NCBI GenBank assembly: GCA_934691725.1
Contig: CAKUTF010000014.1
Location: 1-60,626, forward strand
Direction of reading: 5' to 3'
Source of the DNA: an uncultured Fibrobacter sp.
GTDB taxonomy: Bacteria > Fibrobacterota > Fibrobacteria > Fibrobacterales > Fibrobacteraceae
Length of the DNA: 60,626 nt
Shown here: in pieces, positions 7,678 to 15,309 of the stretch
Layout: each line of letters starts with the position of its first letter
Position numbering within the stretch: the stretch's first letter is position 1
Notes under the pieces: generated by a model
The model's database searches: none
What the model was told of the DNA's origin: nothing
What the model saw: only the letters and a program-made list of their open reading frames with translations
Translations under genes and position numbers: made by a program

Positions 7678-9120
7678 GTGCAGAAATTCAGAACTGCGTT
7701 TTTAGTCGCCTTGCTTCCGATGCTTTTTTTGGCTTCGTGCATTTTTGATTCGAATGGCGACGCTCTGGTCTCCTGGCTTGACGACCAGGGCTTTCCGTCC
7801 AACTATCTTGTGCAGACGATTGAAATCGGTGACATTTCGCTCGATTCCTATCAAATCGGTTTTGACAGCACGCCGCGCCTCCAGTATTACCAGGGAGCGT
7901 TCGGGGCGGGAAACGGTTTTTCGCATGACCTCGTCTTGGACTTTGGTTTCCGCGACAAGAGCTTCTTTGCCCAGTTCGGCGCAGACAGCGCGAAGGATTT
8001 TCGGGCGGCGTTTCTCGCACTCTACCCGGATTCCGGGTTCTATGCGCGTGCGGGGCTAAAGGATTCGCTTCCGATTCAGGAAACCTTGGACGTAAAAATT
8101 TCCTGGATTCTCGAAACGGGGAACGGTTCGGGATTTATCGACAGCGTCGGCGAAACAAAGGATTCCGTCTGGATTGCGAACCTGCGAGAGAGCTTTGTCT
8201 CTGCGGATTCGGCGGATACGACTTTTAACCTGAAAATATCCCATCTGGATTCCGCGCTGCGGCTGGACTTGCCCAAGGCGTTCTACGAATCGCTCGCCAA
8301 GGTAAAGGATGCTGCCCGCCTGCAGCTGAAAATTTCCGCTCCGGAAGCGAAGCGCGTTTACCGGTTCTACGGTCCCAGCGCGGACGTCGTTCCGTTCTTG
8401 CGGATCAAGGCTTATTCGCGCGATGCGGATTCCACGGGCGCATCTCGGCGCGACGTCTATAAGAATATCTGGGCATTCCGCTCCGCGATAGCCAGCACCC
8501 GGACGGAAACATGTTCCGATTGCATCGTTCTCCACGGCGGCGTCCTGGAATCGCTCCTTGTGGAAATTCCTTCGGAAAAAATTCTTTCCGCCCTAGGTGA
8601 TTTTTACGGAGATTCCTTCCCTTACACGGAAGGCGACAGCGTCGATGTGCGCCAGGCGGTCGTGCTCGCCCAGCTTTCGATGCCGCGGAGTTCTTCGAAG
8701 GAAGGTTCCGAATTGGGATTCCCTGTGCAGGTCGTTGCTTCGACCTTCGTGGATTCGAGCGGGCACGATATGCAGTCTTCCGAGGTTTACAAGCTGAACA
8801 AGTCCTATATCAAAAAGTATGGGCATCCGAATCTGGTGTTCCTCGATGGCGATACGCTCGGGTTGCAGCTCACCGACGGAATGCGTTCCTTCATCAACCG
8901 TGCCGGGAAAGGTTCCAAAATGCGGGTTGTCCTTCGCATGGGATACTCGATGCTTTCCCCTTACGACACGCTTTACTATGACCATGTAACGGACAAGGGG
9001 GATTCCGTCCGTATCTTCTTGGATCATTATACGTATTCGCGTTACGATTTTACGGATTATATCGGGCAGCCGATGAACCTCAAGCTCTGGCTTGCGACGA
9101 AACGGGGGAATGAAGAATGA
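7678..9120 (+). CDS. Lipoprotein, function unknown, coupled to an outer-membrane barrel
   Basis: 480 residues. GTG 7678 is preferred: CGGAG lies 6-10 bases upstream and the product begins with a compact lipoprotein signal ending LASC (Cys21). ATG 7654 is the alternative but lacks a ribosome site. The mature part is rich in aspartate and beta-prone segments and shows no domain I recognise. A TATATTTG element at 7642-7649 could be a -10 box. The stop overlaps the start of the next gene by 4 bases (ATGA), so the two are translationally coupled; it may be a partner of that barrel. Confidence 0.8.
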   Translation: MQKFRTAFLVALLPMLFLASCIFDSNGDALVSWLDDQGFPSNYLVQTIEIGDISLDSYQIGFDSTPRLQYYQGAFGAGNGFSHDLVLDFGFRDKSFFAQFGADSAKDFRAAFLALYPDSGFYARAGLKDSLPIQETLDVKISWILETGNGSGFIDSVGETKDSVWIANLRESFVSADSADTTFNLKISHLDSALRLDLPKAFYESLAKVKDAARLQLKISAPEAKRVYRFYGPSADVVPFLRIKAYSRDADSTGASRRDVYKNIWAFRSAIASTRTETCSDCIVLHGGVLESLLVEIPSEKILSALGDFYGDSFPYTEGDSVDVRQAVVLAQLSMPRSSSKEGSELGFPVQVVASTFVDSSGHDMQSSEVYKLNKSYIKKYGHPNLVFLDGDTLGLQLTDGMRSFINRAGKGSKMRVVLRMGYSMLSPYDTLYYDHVTDKGDSVRIFLDHYTYSRYDFTDYIGQPMNLKLWLATKRGNEE

Positions 9121-10364
9121 TTCGGAAAGCTCTTGCCTGCATCTCCCTGTTTGCCGTGTTGGGAAATGCCGCTTCGATGATGGGGCTGGAAGCGCTTGGA
9201 AAGCCCACGGAAGCGGCTACGGCGATTACCCTCGGGCGCGGATTTTCGGGTGGCGCAAAGGCGGAAAGCGGATATGTCGAATGGAACCCGGCGTCACTCG
9301 CCTTTGAACGAAACACGTCGTTCAACGCGACACTCCTTTTTGAAGAAAACGTAGCGAAGAACAACGGAAAGTCGTATGCGTCGTCTTCGCTAGAAATCCC
9401 TTCGCTATCGTTTGCGTTTGCGCTCAACCATTTCGGTACGGTATCGCTCGCGCTTTCGCAAAAGTACACGTCGAACCTGGATGAAAAGGTCGATGATTCC
9501 CTGAAGACTAGCCTTGCAAACATCAAGTACCAGGGAAACATTTACGAAATCACTCCGGCCTATGCTGTCCGGTTGCCGTTTTTCCGTCGGTTGTCGCTCG
9601 GATTTTCCGCGCATTTCGTGATGGGGTCCGTTTCTCGGAAGCTCTCGCTGGGAGCCGACAATTCGGAGGTTCCTTCTGCGGACGCCTGGGCGACGAACGA
9701 TGCGGAACTCACGGAATCCGCCGAGGGGCGCTTTGAAATCAAGAATCATCCCGCCTATTATACGGGCGCCGTCTTTTACAAAGGATTGAAGGCGTCGTAC
9801 TATTTCTCCTACACGACGGCGTACACGCTGAAGAACAAGCTCGAATACAACCTGACGTTCAGCCAGACGGATACGCTTGTGCCGTCGAAAGTTTCGCGCG
9901 AAATCGATGTTCCTCCGACATACGCAACGGGTTTTGCATACCGCTACAAAAAACGCCATCACTTGATGCTTGACTTTATGCTCCGGGGCTGGGACGCGGG
10001 CATTGCGAACATCGCCGGGGCGTGGAATCTTGCGGATTCGACGGATACCCAGACGGAGTTTGTCGCCGCGCTGGGCTATGAACGGAGCGGTTCGGCGGAC
10101 TATTTCAAGAAATATGTCCAGCGGATGGATTTTCGCGCCGGGGCATGGTTTAGAAATTATTACATTGCAGATATTAAAGAATACGGAGCCTCTCTCGGTG
10201 CCGGATTCCCGCTCGGTCGGCGGAATACGAAAGTGGATGTCGCTGTCCTCGGCGGTATGCGCAAGTCGGATAACGGGACTGTCTGGGACGAAACGTTCAT
10301 CGGTGTTTCTGTCGGGCTGACGGGCGTTGGCAACTGGGGCAACAAGCCGAAAACGGTGCACTAG
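9117..10364 (+). CDS. FadL/PorV-like outer-membrane beta-barrel protein
   Basis: 415 residues with a cleavable signal (about 1-19, ending NAAS). The early GYVEWNPASLAFE segment matches the N-P-A-x-L feature seen in FadL/PorV-like barrels. Alternating hydrophobic strands (for example YYTGAVFYKGLKASYYFSY) run through the protein, and the last stretch (GVSVGLTGVGNW) looks like a terminal strand followed by a short tail. It probably sits in the outer membrane. It overlaps the lipoprotein before it and is followed by DUF4912 and GH57 genes, the usual signal for one transcript. Confidence 0.8.
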   Translation: MIRKALACISLFAVLGNAASMMGLEALGKPTEAATAITLGRGFSGGAKAESGYVEWNPASLAFERNTSFNATLLFEENVAKNNGKSYASSSLEIPSLSFAFALNHFGTVSLALSQKYTSNLDEKVDDSLKTSLANIKYQGNIYEITPAYAVRLPFFRRLSLGFSAHFVMGSVSRKLSLGADNSEVPSADAWATNDAELTESAEGRFEIKNHPAYYTGAVFYKGLKASYYFSYTTAYTLKNKLEYNLTFSQTDTLVPSKVSREIDVPPTYATGFAYRYKKRHHLMLDFMLRGWDAGIANIAGAWNLADSTDTQTEFVAALGYERSGSADYFKKYVQRMDFRAGAWFRNYYIADIKEYGASLGAGFPLGRRNTKVDVAVLGGMRKSDNGTVWDETFIGVSVGLTGVGNWGNKPKTVH

Positions 10365-10383
10365 GGCACCAAAGGAGATCGAC

Positions 10384-11559
10384 ATGAGCTCGAAAACAAA
10401 AACTTCTCCGGCAAAGAACAAGGTCGTTTCTTCGATGAAAACAATCGTCAAGGATGCCTTGAAAAAGGAGAAGGCGAAGGTCGAGGAATTGAAGGTCATT
10501 TCACAAAAGGCCGAATCCAAGGTCGAGGAACTGAAAAAAGCTTCTCGCAAGGCAAAGGCCAAGGTCAAGTCCAAGGTCGAGGAAATCAAGAAGTCCGTAT
10601 CGAAAAGCGCTCCGGCGAAGCGCTCCGCTTTGAAAAAAACGGAATCTGTTTCGGTCGTTCCGACGGAAAAGAAGCCCGTTATGGTGGAAAATTCCGTTGA
10701 GAAGACGAAGAAAGTTTCGGCAGCGGCAAAGAAAGTCGATGCGGAAAAAGTCGAAACGCTCAAGGTGGCGTCGGACTTTTCGCCGGAATATCTTGTCTTG
10801 ATGCAGCGCGACCCGAATTTTCTCCATGCGTTCTGGGATGTGAAGGAAGAACGCCTGAAAAACGCACTCCATGGGAAAAAGTCGCTGGTGCTTCGCCTGT
10901 ATGACGTCGCGTCTGACTTGACCGTCCGAAAGAACAAGAAACGCAAGTTCCGCGATATCGAAATTCCGGCGGATGCCAAAAGCTGGTACGTGCAAAACCG
11001 GAAGGAAGTTTCGTTCAGCGCTTCGCTTGGAACAAAAACGCAAGCGGGCAAGTTCGAACCTTTAGTCGAAGCTCCCGCGATGCAGGTTTTCAGCTATGAA
11101 AATGTCAAGCAGTCGGATTTGAAAACGGACAACGTTTTCTTCAAGGCTTCGTTGGGCGGTGCGGGCATTGGAGGTTTTGGGAGTTCCGGACTTTCCAGCC
11201 AGTCCGTCGCCAAGTGGCTCGAACATCTCGCAAGTTCCTCGGAATCGTTCTTTTCCGGTGCGCTTTCGAGTTCGGCTTCCCTGTCGAGCGGAGCTCTCTT
11301 GCCGCCGACTCCGGGGTCCGTCAGCTACGGCAAGGATTTCTTCCTGTGGGTCAAGACCCGTCTGATCGTCTATGGCGGAACGCGTCCCGACGCCCATCTC
11401 CAGGTACGCGGCGAACCGTTCCCGCTCAATCCGGACGGGACGTTCTCCTTTGAACAGGACCTTCCCGATTCCACACAAATTATTCCGGTCTTTGCCACGG
11501 ACAAGGACGGGGATTTTCCGACGACAATCGTTCCGGTCGTAATCAAGCGTACGGAATGA
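10384..11559 (+). CDS. DUF4912 protein with lysine-rich N-terminus
   Basis: 391 residues, ATG preceded by AAGGAGAT. The first 140 residues are strongly basic, lysine/alanine/valine-rich and likely helical (repeated KVEELK units), reminiscent of histone H1-like tails. A DUF4912 domain follows (about 145-240; YLVLMQRDPNFLHAFWDV), then a linker with glycine and serine runs and a second DUF4912-like strand-rich end (KTRLIVYGGTRPDAHLQVRG). DUF4912 proteins are repeatedly found next to GH57 branching enzymes, as here, so a role in alpha-glucan handling is an inference from context. The stop overlaps the GH57 start. Confidence 0.85.
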   Translation: MSSKTKTSPAKNKVVSSMKTIVKDALKKEKAKVEELKVISQKAESKVEELKKASRKAKAKVKSKVEEIKKSVSKSAPAKRSALKKTESVSVVPTEKKPVMVENSVEKTKKVSAAAKKVDAEKVETLKVASDFSPEYLVLMQRDPNFLHAFWDVKEERLKNALHGKKSLVLRLYDVASDLTVRKNKKRKFRDIEIPADAKSWYVQNRKEVSFSASLGTKTQAGKFEPLVEAPAMQVFSYENVKQSDLKTDNVFFKASLGGAGIGGFGSSGLSSQSVAKWLEHLASSSESFFSGALSSSASLSSGALLPPTPGSVSYGKDFFLWVKTRLIVYGGTRPDAHLQVRGEPFPLNPDGTFSFEQDLPDSTQIIPVFATDKDGDFPTTIVPVVIKRTE

Positions 11560-13142
11560 CCAGCGGACGCATGAATTCGGAATGCAATGGACTGCTCTAT
11601 TTGCTGCTGCACGCGCATTTGCCGTTCGTGCGCAATCCGCATTATGAACGATTTCTAGAAGAAAACTGGCTTTTCGAGGCTTTGACGGAAACCTACCTTC
11701 CGCTGGTACAAGCCCTGTCGAGGCTTGCGGAAAAAGGCGTTCCGGGCGTTTTGAACCTGAGCGTTTCACCGACACTTCTTGCGATGCTGTCGGACAGGCT
11801 TCTTCTAGAAAGATATTCCCGTCATCTGCAAAAGCTTGAAGAACTTGCTTCCAAGGAATTAAAGCGCCTATCTGCGGATCCCGAGCGCTTGGAAATTGCA
11901 AAGTTTTACGCGGCCCGCATCGTGGAACTATCCGAAATGTGGGAAAACCGGTTGCACCGCGACATCGTTTCGGCATTCGCATCGCTAGAGCGTCGCGGAA
12001 AGCTAGCCCTTCTTACCTGTGTCGGGACACATCCTTTCCTGCCTGCGTATCAGTCAGAGCCCGAAGCGATTCGTCTGCAGCTCCGCTTGACGATGGAGGC
12101 TTTTCGGAAAGCTTTCGGTCGAAATCCCAAAGGCGTGTGGCTCCCGGAATGCGGGTATTTTGACGGGCTTGACGCCTATCTCGCGGAACAGGGCCTCGAA
12201 TATTTTTTCATGGAAACGCACGGGATTCTGCTTGCGAAACCCGCTCCGAAGTTTGGAGTCTTTGCGCCAATTAGAACGCCAGCGGGACTCTTGGCCTTGG
12301 GTCGGGAACAGTCGAGTTCCGTGGAAGTCTGGAGCAGGGAACGCGGGTATCCCGGGCATCCCGATTATCGGGAATTTTACAAGGACGTTTCCAAAGAGCT
12401 TCCCCGTTCCTACCTGGGCGATTACTTTTTTGCAAAGGACACGCCTATCGATTCCGGGTTCAAGTATTACCGGATTACCGGCGGAGAAAACAAGGAACTT
12501 TACCGTCCGTGGCAGGCGATGAATCTCGCGCGGGAACATGCGCGCCTTTTTGTGGCGAACCGGGAGCGGACGGCAACGGAACTCGCCCTGGAAATGGATT
12601 CGAAACGTCCTTGCATCCTTTGCCCTTACGATGCGGAACTGTTCGGACATTGGTGGTTTGAAGGACCGCAGTTCATCGAGTCTGTTTTTGAACGGACCGC
12701 TGCCTCATCGTCTGTTCGTCTCGCTTCGGTAAACGAGCTGTCACCGGATCCGCGGGACTTAGAAATTCACCGTCCGATTTTTTCTTCGTGGGGCGAAAAC
12801 GGCTTTGCTTCGGTGTGGGTAAATGCGGAAGTGGATTTCATCTATCCGAAGTTTTTCCGGATGTTTGGCGTTTTCAAGAAATGCCGTGCCGAGGCGCACC
12901 CGACAAAATTTCAGAGGCGTTTGCTGGCCCAGATGGTTCGAGAACTTTCGCTTTTCCAATCCTCGGATTGGGCTTTCATGATCCACAATCATTCGGCTCT
13001 CGACTATGCGAAACGGCGTCTTGCGGAGCATGAACGGGATTTTATGAAGCTCGCAGCGATGTTTGCCGGAGACTTTATCGATGAATCCCTGCTTCGGGAA
13101 ATCGAGAGTCGGGATAATCTTTTCCCGTGGATTTTTGATTAG
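11556..13142 (+). CDS. GH57 1,4-alpha-glucan branching enzyme
   Basis: 528 residues of the GH57/DUF1957 type, which cuts alpha-1,4 glucan and rejoins it as an alpha-1,6 branch during glycogen synthesis. Visible motifs: HAHLPFVR at the start, the nucleophile region WLPECGY (Glu198), the acid/base region CPYDAELFGHWWFEGP (Asp359), and the closing helical part ending LDYAKRRLAEHERDF. The start overlaps the DUF4912 gene by 4 bases and lacks a strong ribosome site, which suggests coupling. A second ATG at residue 6 is possible. A repeat block begins right at the stop codon and no ordinary terminator is seen. Confidence 0.93.
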   Translation: MTSGRMNSECNGLLYLLLHAHLPFVRNPHYERFLEENWLFEALTETYLPLVQALSRLAEKGVPGVLNLSVSPTLLAMLSDRLLLERYSRHLQKLEELASKELKRLSADPERLEIAKFYAARIVELSEMWENRLHRDIVSAFASLERRGKLALLTCVGTHPFLPAYQSEPEAIRLQLRLTMEAFRKAFGRNPKGVWLPECGYFDGLDAYLAEQGLEYFFMETHGILLAKPAPKFGVFAPIRTPAGLLALGREQSSSVEVWSRERGYPGHPDYREFYKDVSKELPRSYLGDYFFAKDTPIDSGFKYYRITGGENKELYRPWQAMNLAREHARLFVANRERTATELALEMDSKRPCILCPYDAELFGHWWFEGPQFIESVFERTAASSSVRLASVNELSPDPRDLEIHRPIFSSWGENGFASVWVNAEVDFIYPKFFRMFGVFKKCRAEAHPTKFQRRLLAQMVRELSLFQSSDWAFMIHNHSALDYAKRRLAEHERDFMKLAAMFAGDFIDESLLREIESRDNLFPWIFD

Positions 13143-13316
13143 GCCGCGGACGTCTAGGCTTTTGGGGATGAGTTGAGCGGGACACGGGACGAGGGATTTC
13201 GAAGCGAACTGTCTTCGCGTACTATTCCCCGGCTTGACCGGGGAATCTCGTCCGATAATGACTGTTAGCGAGCTTGTCGAGCTATGTCCGACACGTATGA
13301 AAACAGGTTCTTAAAT
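13143..13316. repeat. Mosaic intergenic repeat block 2, reverse orientation
   Basis: Fills the gap between convergent GH57 and lexA. Read on the + strand it shows the family modules in reverse-complement order: GCGGACGTCTAG word, GAGCGGGACACGGGACGAG word, GAAGCGAACTGTC word, a hairpin at 13224-13246 (stem ATTCCCCGG/CCGGGGAAT, loop CTTGA), then TTAGCGAGCTTGTCGAGCTA. Positions 13245-13313 are a reverse-complement copy of about 26680-26746. The block starts immediately after the GH57 stop. Confidence 0.85.
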
Positions 13317-13375
13317 CCACCTTGAAAACAATCTTGAAAACGCCCGGACCTGAAGTTCGGGTCTTTCCGTTGGAC

Positions 13376-14029
13376 CTAGTTGATTTTGCGGAGAACGCCG
13401 ATGACGCGCCCTGCGATGGAAAACTTCCGGTCGGGATTGACGATAATCGGCTGGTATTTCGGATTGGCCGGTCGGAGCTCGATGTGGTCCGGTTCGGGTT
13501 CGTAGTATTTGACGGTCGCTTCGTCATCGACCTGGGCGATGATGATTTCTCCGCGTTCGGCGACGGTCTGGGAGCGGGCGAAAACCAGGTCGCCGTCAAA
13601 GATTCCCGCGTTGATCATGGAATCGCCCTTGACGTGGAGAGCGAAGACGTTCGGCTGGCTCGCAAGAAAGTCCCTGTCAACGGTGACGGTTCCTTCGATA
13701 TTCTGGACGGCGAGGATTGGCGTTCCGGCAGCGACCCGCCCGATGATGGGAACCTCGACGGAGTTTTCGGGGGTTGCGGATTTTCCCGAAGAACGCTTTG
13801 CCTTTTCGCCGAGAATCTCGATGCCGCGGCTCAGGCGCGGCGCCCGGCGGATATAGCCTTTCTTGATGAGCGCCGCCAAGATGGAACGGACCCCATTGGT
13901 GGAGGAAATGTGGAACTTGTCGCCGATTTCCCGGACGGTTGGCGGCATCTTTTCCTTTTCCGTGCAGGATCGGATGTAATCGTACACTTCTTTCTGGCGG
14001 TCGGTGAGCGGTTTTTTAGACGTATCCAT
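13376..14029 (-). CDS. lexA: LexA, SOS-response transcriptional repressor
   Basis: 217 residues. An N-terminal winged helix-turn-helix (about 1-70; TVREIGDKFHISSTNGVRSIL) is followed by the S24 peptidase-like domain. Self-cleavage site Ala101-Gly102 (VAAGTP), nucleophile Ser137 (GDSMINAG) and general base Lys174 (ATVKYY) are all present, so RecA-stimulated autoproteolysis should work. The ATG at 14029 is preferred because ACGAGG lies just upstream and the family begins there; the upstream extension would overlap the promoter. The promoter carries two GTGCAC boxes, consistent with autoregulation. Confidence 0.97.
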   Translation of the reverse strand: MDTSKKPLTDRQKEVYDYIRSCTEKEKMPPTVREIGDKFHISSTNGVRSILAALIKKGYIRRAPRLSRGIEILGEKAKRSSGKSATPENSVEVPIIGRVAAGTPILAVQNIEGTVTVDRDFLASQPNVFALHVKGDSMINAGIFDGDLVFARSQTVAERGEIIIAQVDDEATVKYYEPEPDHIELRPANPKYQPIIVNPDRKFSIAGRVIGVLRKIN

Positions 14030-14048
14030 AGAAACCTCGTTTTTTTTA

Positions 14049-14093
14049 AATATAGTGCACATCTGTTTAATTGTCAATATGGACAGTGCACAT
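14049..14093 (-). promoter_or_regulatory. lexA promoter with paired putative LexA operators
   Basis: On the minus strand a -35 TTGACA (14077-14072) and a -10 TATATT (14054-14049) are separated by exactly 17 bases. The 9-base word AGTGCACAT occurs twice, at 14054-14062 and 14085-14093, 31 bases apart (about three helical turns). One copy touches the -10 box, the other lies just upstream of the -35. The placement fits autorepression. The word does not match the LexA box I recall for Fibrobacter (TGC-N-C-N4-GTGCA), so binding is inferred. Confidence 0.7.
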
Positions 14094-14227
14094 TTTTTTA
14101 TTCTCGCGTGCGAGAGCCTGTCCGGCTTGAAAAATGGGAAATAAAAATTGGATCGAACGATTCTTTGACGAGTTTTTAGCTAAATTAGGTTTCGAAGTCG
14201 CTCCTTTTTTTCGCCAGTAGGCGATTT

Positions 14228-14317
14228 TGCCCGTTTTTGGGCTTTTCACATAGGCTGTCGAGCTCTTTTTCGAGCGTTAGGAAATAGCCTCCCGTTTCGC
14301 GGCTTCCTCGGAGACGG
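14228..14317 (+). other. Hairpin-rich leader ahead of the 14364 gene
   Basis: The lexA-to-14364 gap holds several inverted repeats: GCCC/GGGC around GTTTTT with a T run (about 14229-14246), AGGCT/AGCCT enclosing GCTC/GAGC (about 14252-14289), and a 7-base stem CCGTTTC/GAGACGG (14292-14317). The first may be a terminator or attenuator. The rest would be in the 5' untranslated region of the following gene. I cannot assign a ligand or named motif. Confidence 0.4.
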
Positions 14318-14363
14318 TCCTTCCAGCCGGGCTTCGAGTCACCCTTTGATTGAGGTATCTTAA

Positions 14364-15008
14364 ATGGAATACATTACTCTCGTACTCGCCGCTGTTGCGG
14401 TTGTTCTTGGCATTGTTGTCTTGTCCAAGGTGAATAAGCTCATCACGATGCTCCACACTCCGATTGTCAAGCGCGTTTCGGACACGAACCTGAAGCCGAA
14501 CCGTCATCCGGTGAATGCCCAGGAAATGGCCGCCCGCAACGACCGCCATGAAGGTGGCCGTGGAAACGATCGCCGTGACCGCGGCAATACCGCCGGTGCC
14601 GGTCGCCAGGAACGCAGCTTCAACCGCGACCGCAATAATAATGGCCGTAATGACCGCCGTAATGGCCGGAACGATCGCCGTCGTGATTTTGCCACGGAAG
14701 CTTCCGCGCCTGCGGCTCCGGTTGAAGCCACTCCGGTTGCTCCTGCCGTGCAGGCTCCTGTCGCACCCGCTCCGCAGGAATCCGTTTCCGCTCCCGAAGC
14801 TCCGCGTACCGAAGGCCGCCGCCCGCTGCCTCCGCGTGTCCAGTCCGCACTTCCGGAAACACCGGTTCCCGCAGCACCCGCTCCGTCGCCTGTCGTTGAA
14901 GAAGCGCCTGCCGCAGCCGAATTTGAACCTTCGAAGGTTCGCTATGGCCGTCGCAATGCCATCAAGAAGATTCCGCTCGAAGAAACCGCGGAAGAACCGA
15001 AGGCATAA
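14364..15008 (+). CDS. Membrane-anchored low-complexity protein, function unknown
   Basis: 214 residues. Residues 1-25 form one hydrophobic segment (ITLVLAAVAVVLGIVVL) that would act as an N-terminal anchor. About residues 50-115 are Arg/Asn/Asp/Gly-rich (repeated NDRR units), and about 115-190 are Pro/Ala/Val-rich and likely disordered. A short basic end follows (VRYGRRNAIKKIPLEE). GAGG precedes the ATG. The Arg-rich section could bind nucleic acid or membrane phosphate, but this is only inference. It stands alone with its own terminator. Confidence 0.8.
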   Translation: MEYITLVLAAVAVVLGIVVLSKVNKLITMLHTPIVKRVSDTNLKPNRHPVNAQEMAARNDRHEGGRGNDRRDRGNTAGAGRQERSFNRDRNNNGRNDRRNGRNDRRRDFATEASAPAAPVEATPVAPAVQAPVAPAPQESVSAPEAPRTEGRRPLPPRVQSALPETPVPAAPAPSPVVEEAPAAAEFEPSKVRYGRRNAIKKIPLEETAEEPKA

Positions 15009-15030
15009 CGGATCCCGATTTTTCCAAAAA

Positions 15031-15058
15031 GGCTCGCACGCATTGCGGGTCTTTTTTT
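15031..15058 (+). terminator. Intrinsic terminator behind the 14364 gene
   Basis: Stem GGCTCGCA/TGCGGGTC with two wobbles, followed by seven T. Confidence 0.85.
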
Positions 15059-15089
15059 GTGCGGAAACCTTGTCTATAGTTTTGGTCGG

Positions 15090-15118
15090 TTTACAGCCGC
15101 AAAAAATTTTACTATAAT
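15090..15118 (+). promoter_or_regulatory. Sigma-70-type promoter of tRNA-Glu
   Basis: TTTACA at 15090-15095 and TATAAT at 15113-15118 with a 17-base spacer. The tRNA begins 12 bases after the -10 box. Confidence 0.8.
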
Positions 15119-15130
15119 TGCCTTGTCTTT

Positions 15131-15203
15131 GGCATGTTCGTCTAGCGGTCCAGGACGCTGGCCTCTCACGCCGGTAACAAGGGTTCGAGTCCCTTACATG
15201 CTA
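15131..15203 (+). tRNA. tRNA-Glu (anticodon CTC)
   Basis: The cloverleaf folds by eye. The acceptor stem GGCATGT pairs with ACATGCT, the first pair being a G-U wobble, with discriminator A at 15203. The anticodon stem CTGGC/GCCGG holds the loop CTCTCAC with anticodon CTC (Glu, codon GAG). The T arm is AAGGG-TTCGAGT-CCCTT. CCA is not encoded. It has its own promoter and a GAAA-loop terminator. Confidence 0.95.
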
Positions 15204-15211
15204 TTTTAAGA

Positions 15212-15237
15212 AGCTCTCGGAAACGGGGGCTTTTTTT
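15212..15237 (+). terminator. Intrinsic terminator behind tRNA-Glu
   Basis: Eight-base stem AGCTCTCG/CGGGGGCT with GAAA tetraloop and seven T. Confidence 0.9.
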
Positions 15238-15309
15238 GTAAGAAACATTGCAAAAAAATGTACTGCTTTCTATCTTTACTCGCACGTTGAACTTAAAATG
15301 GAGTAAATC

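Noticed and set aside
9405..11051. 548-residue minus-strand frame under the barrel and DUF4912 genes
   Set aside because: Phe/Ser-rich antisense of Lys/Glu-rich coding; no motif and no start signal.
13322..14179. 285-residue plus-strand frame over lexA
   Set aside because: Antisense of lexA, whose catalytic residues and promoter are all present.
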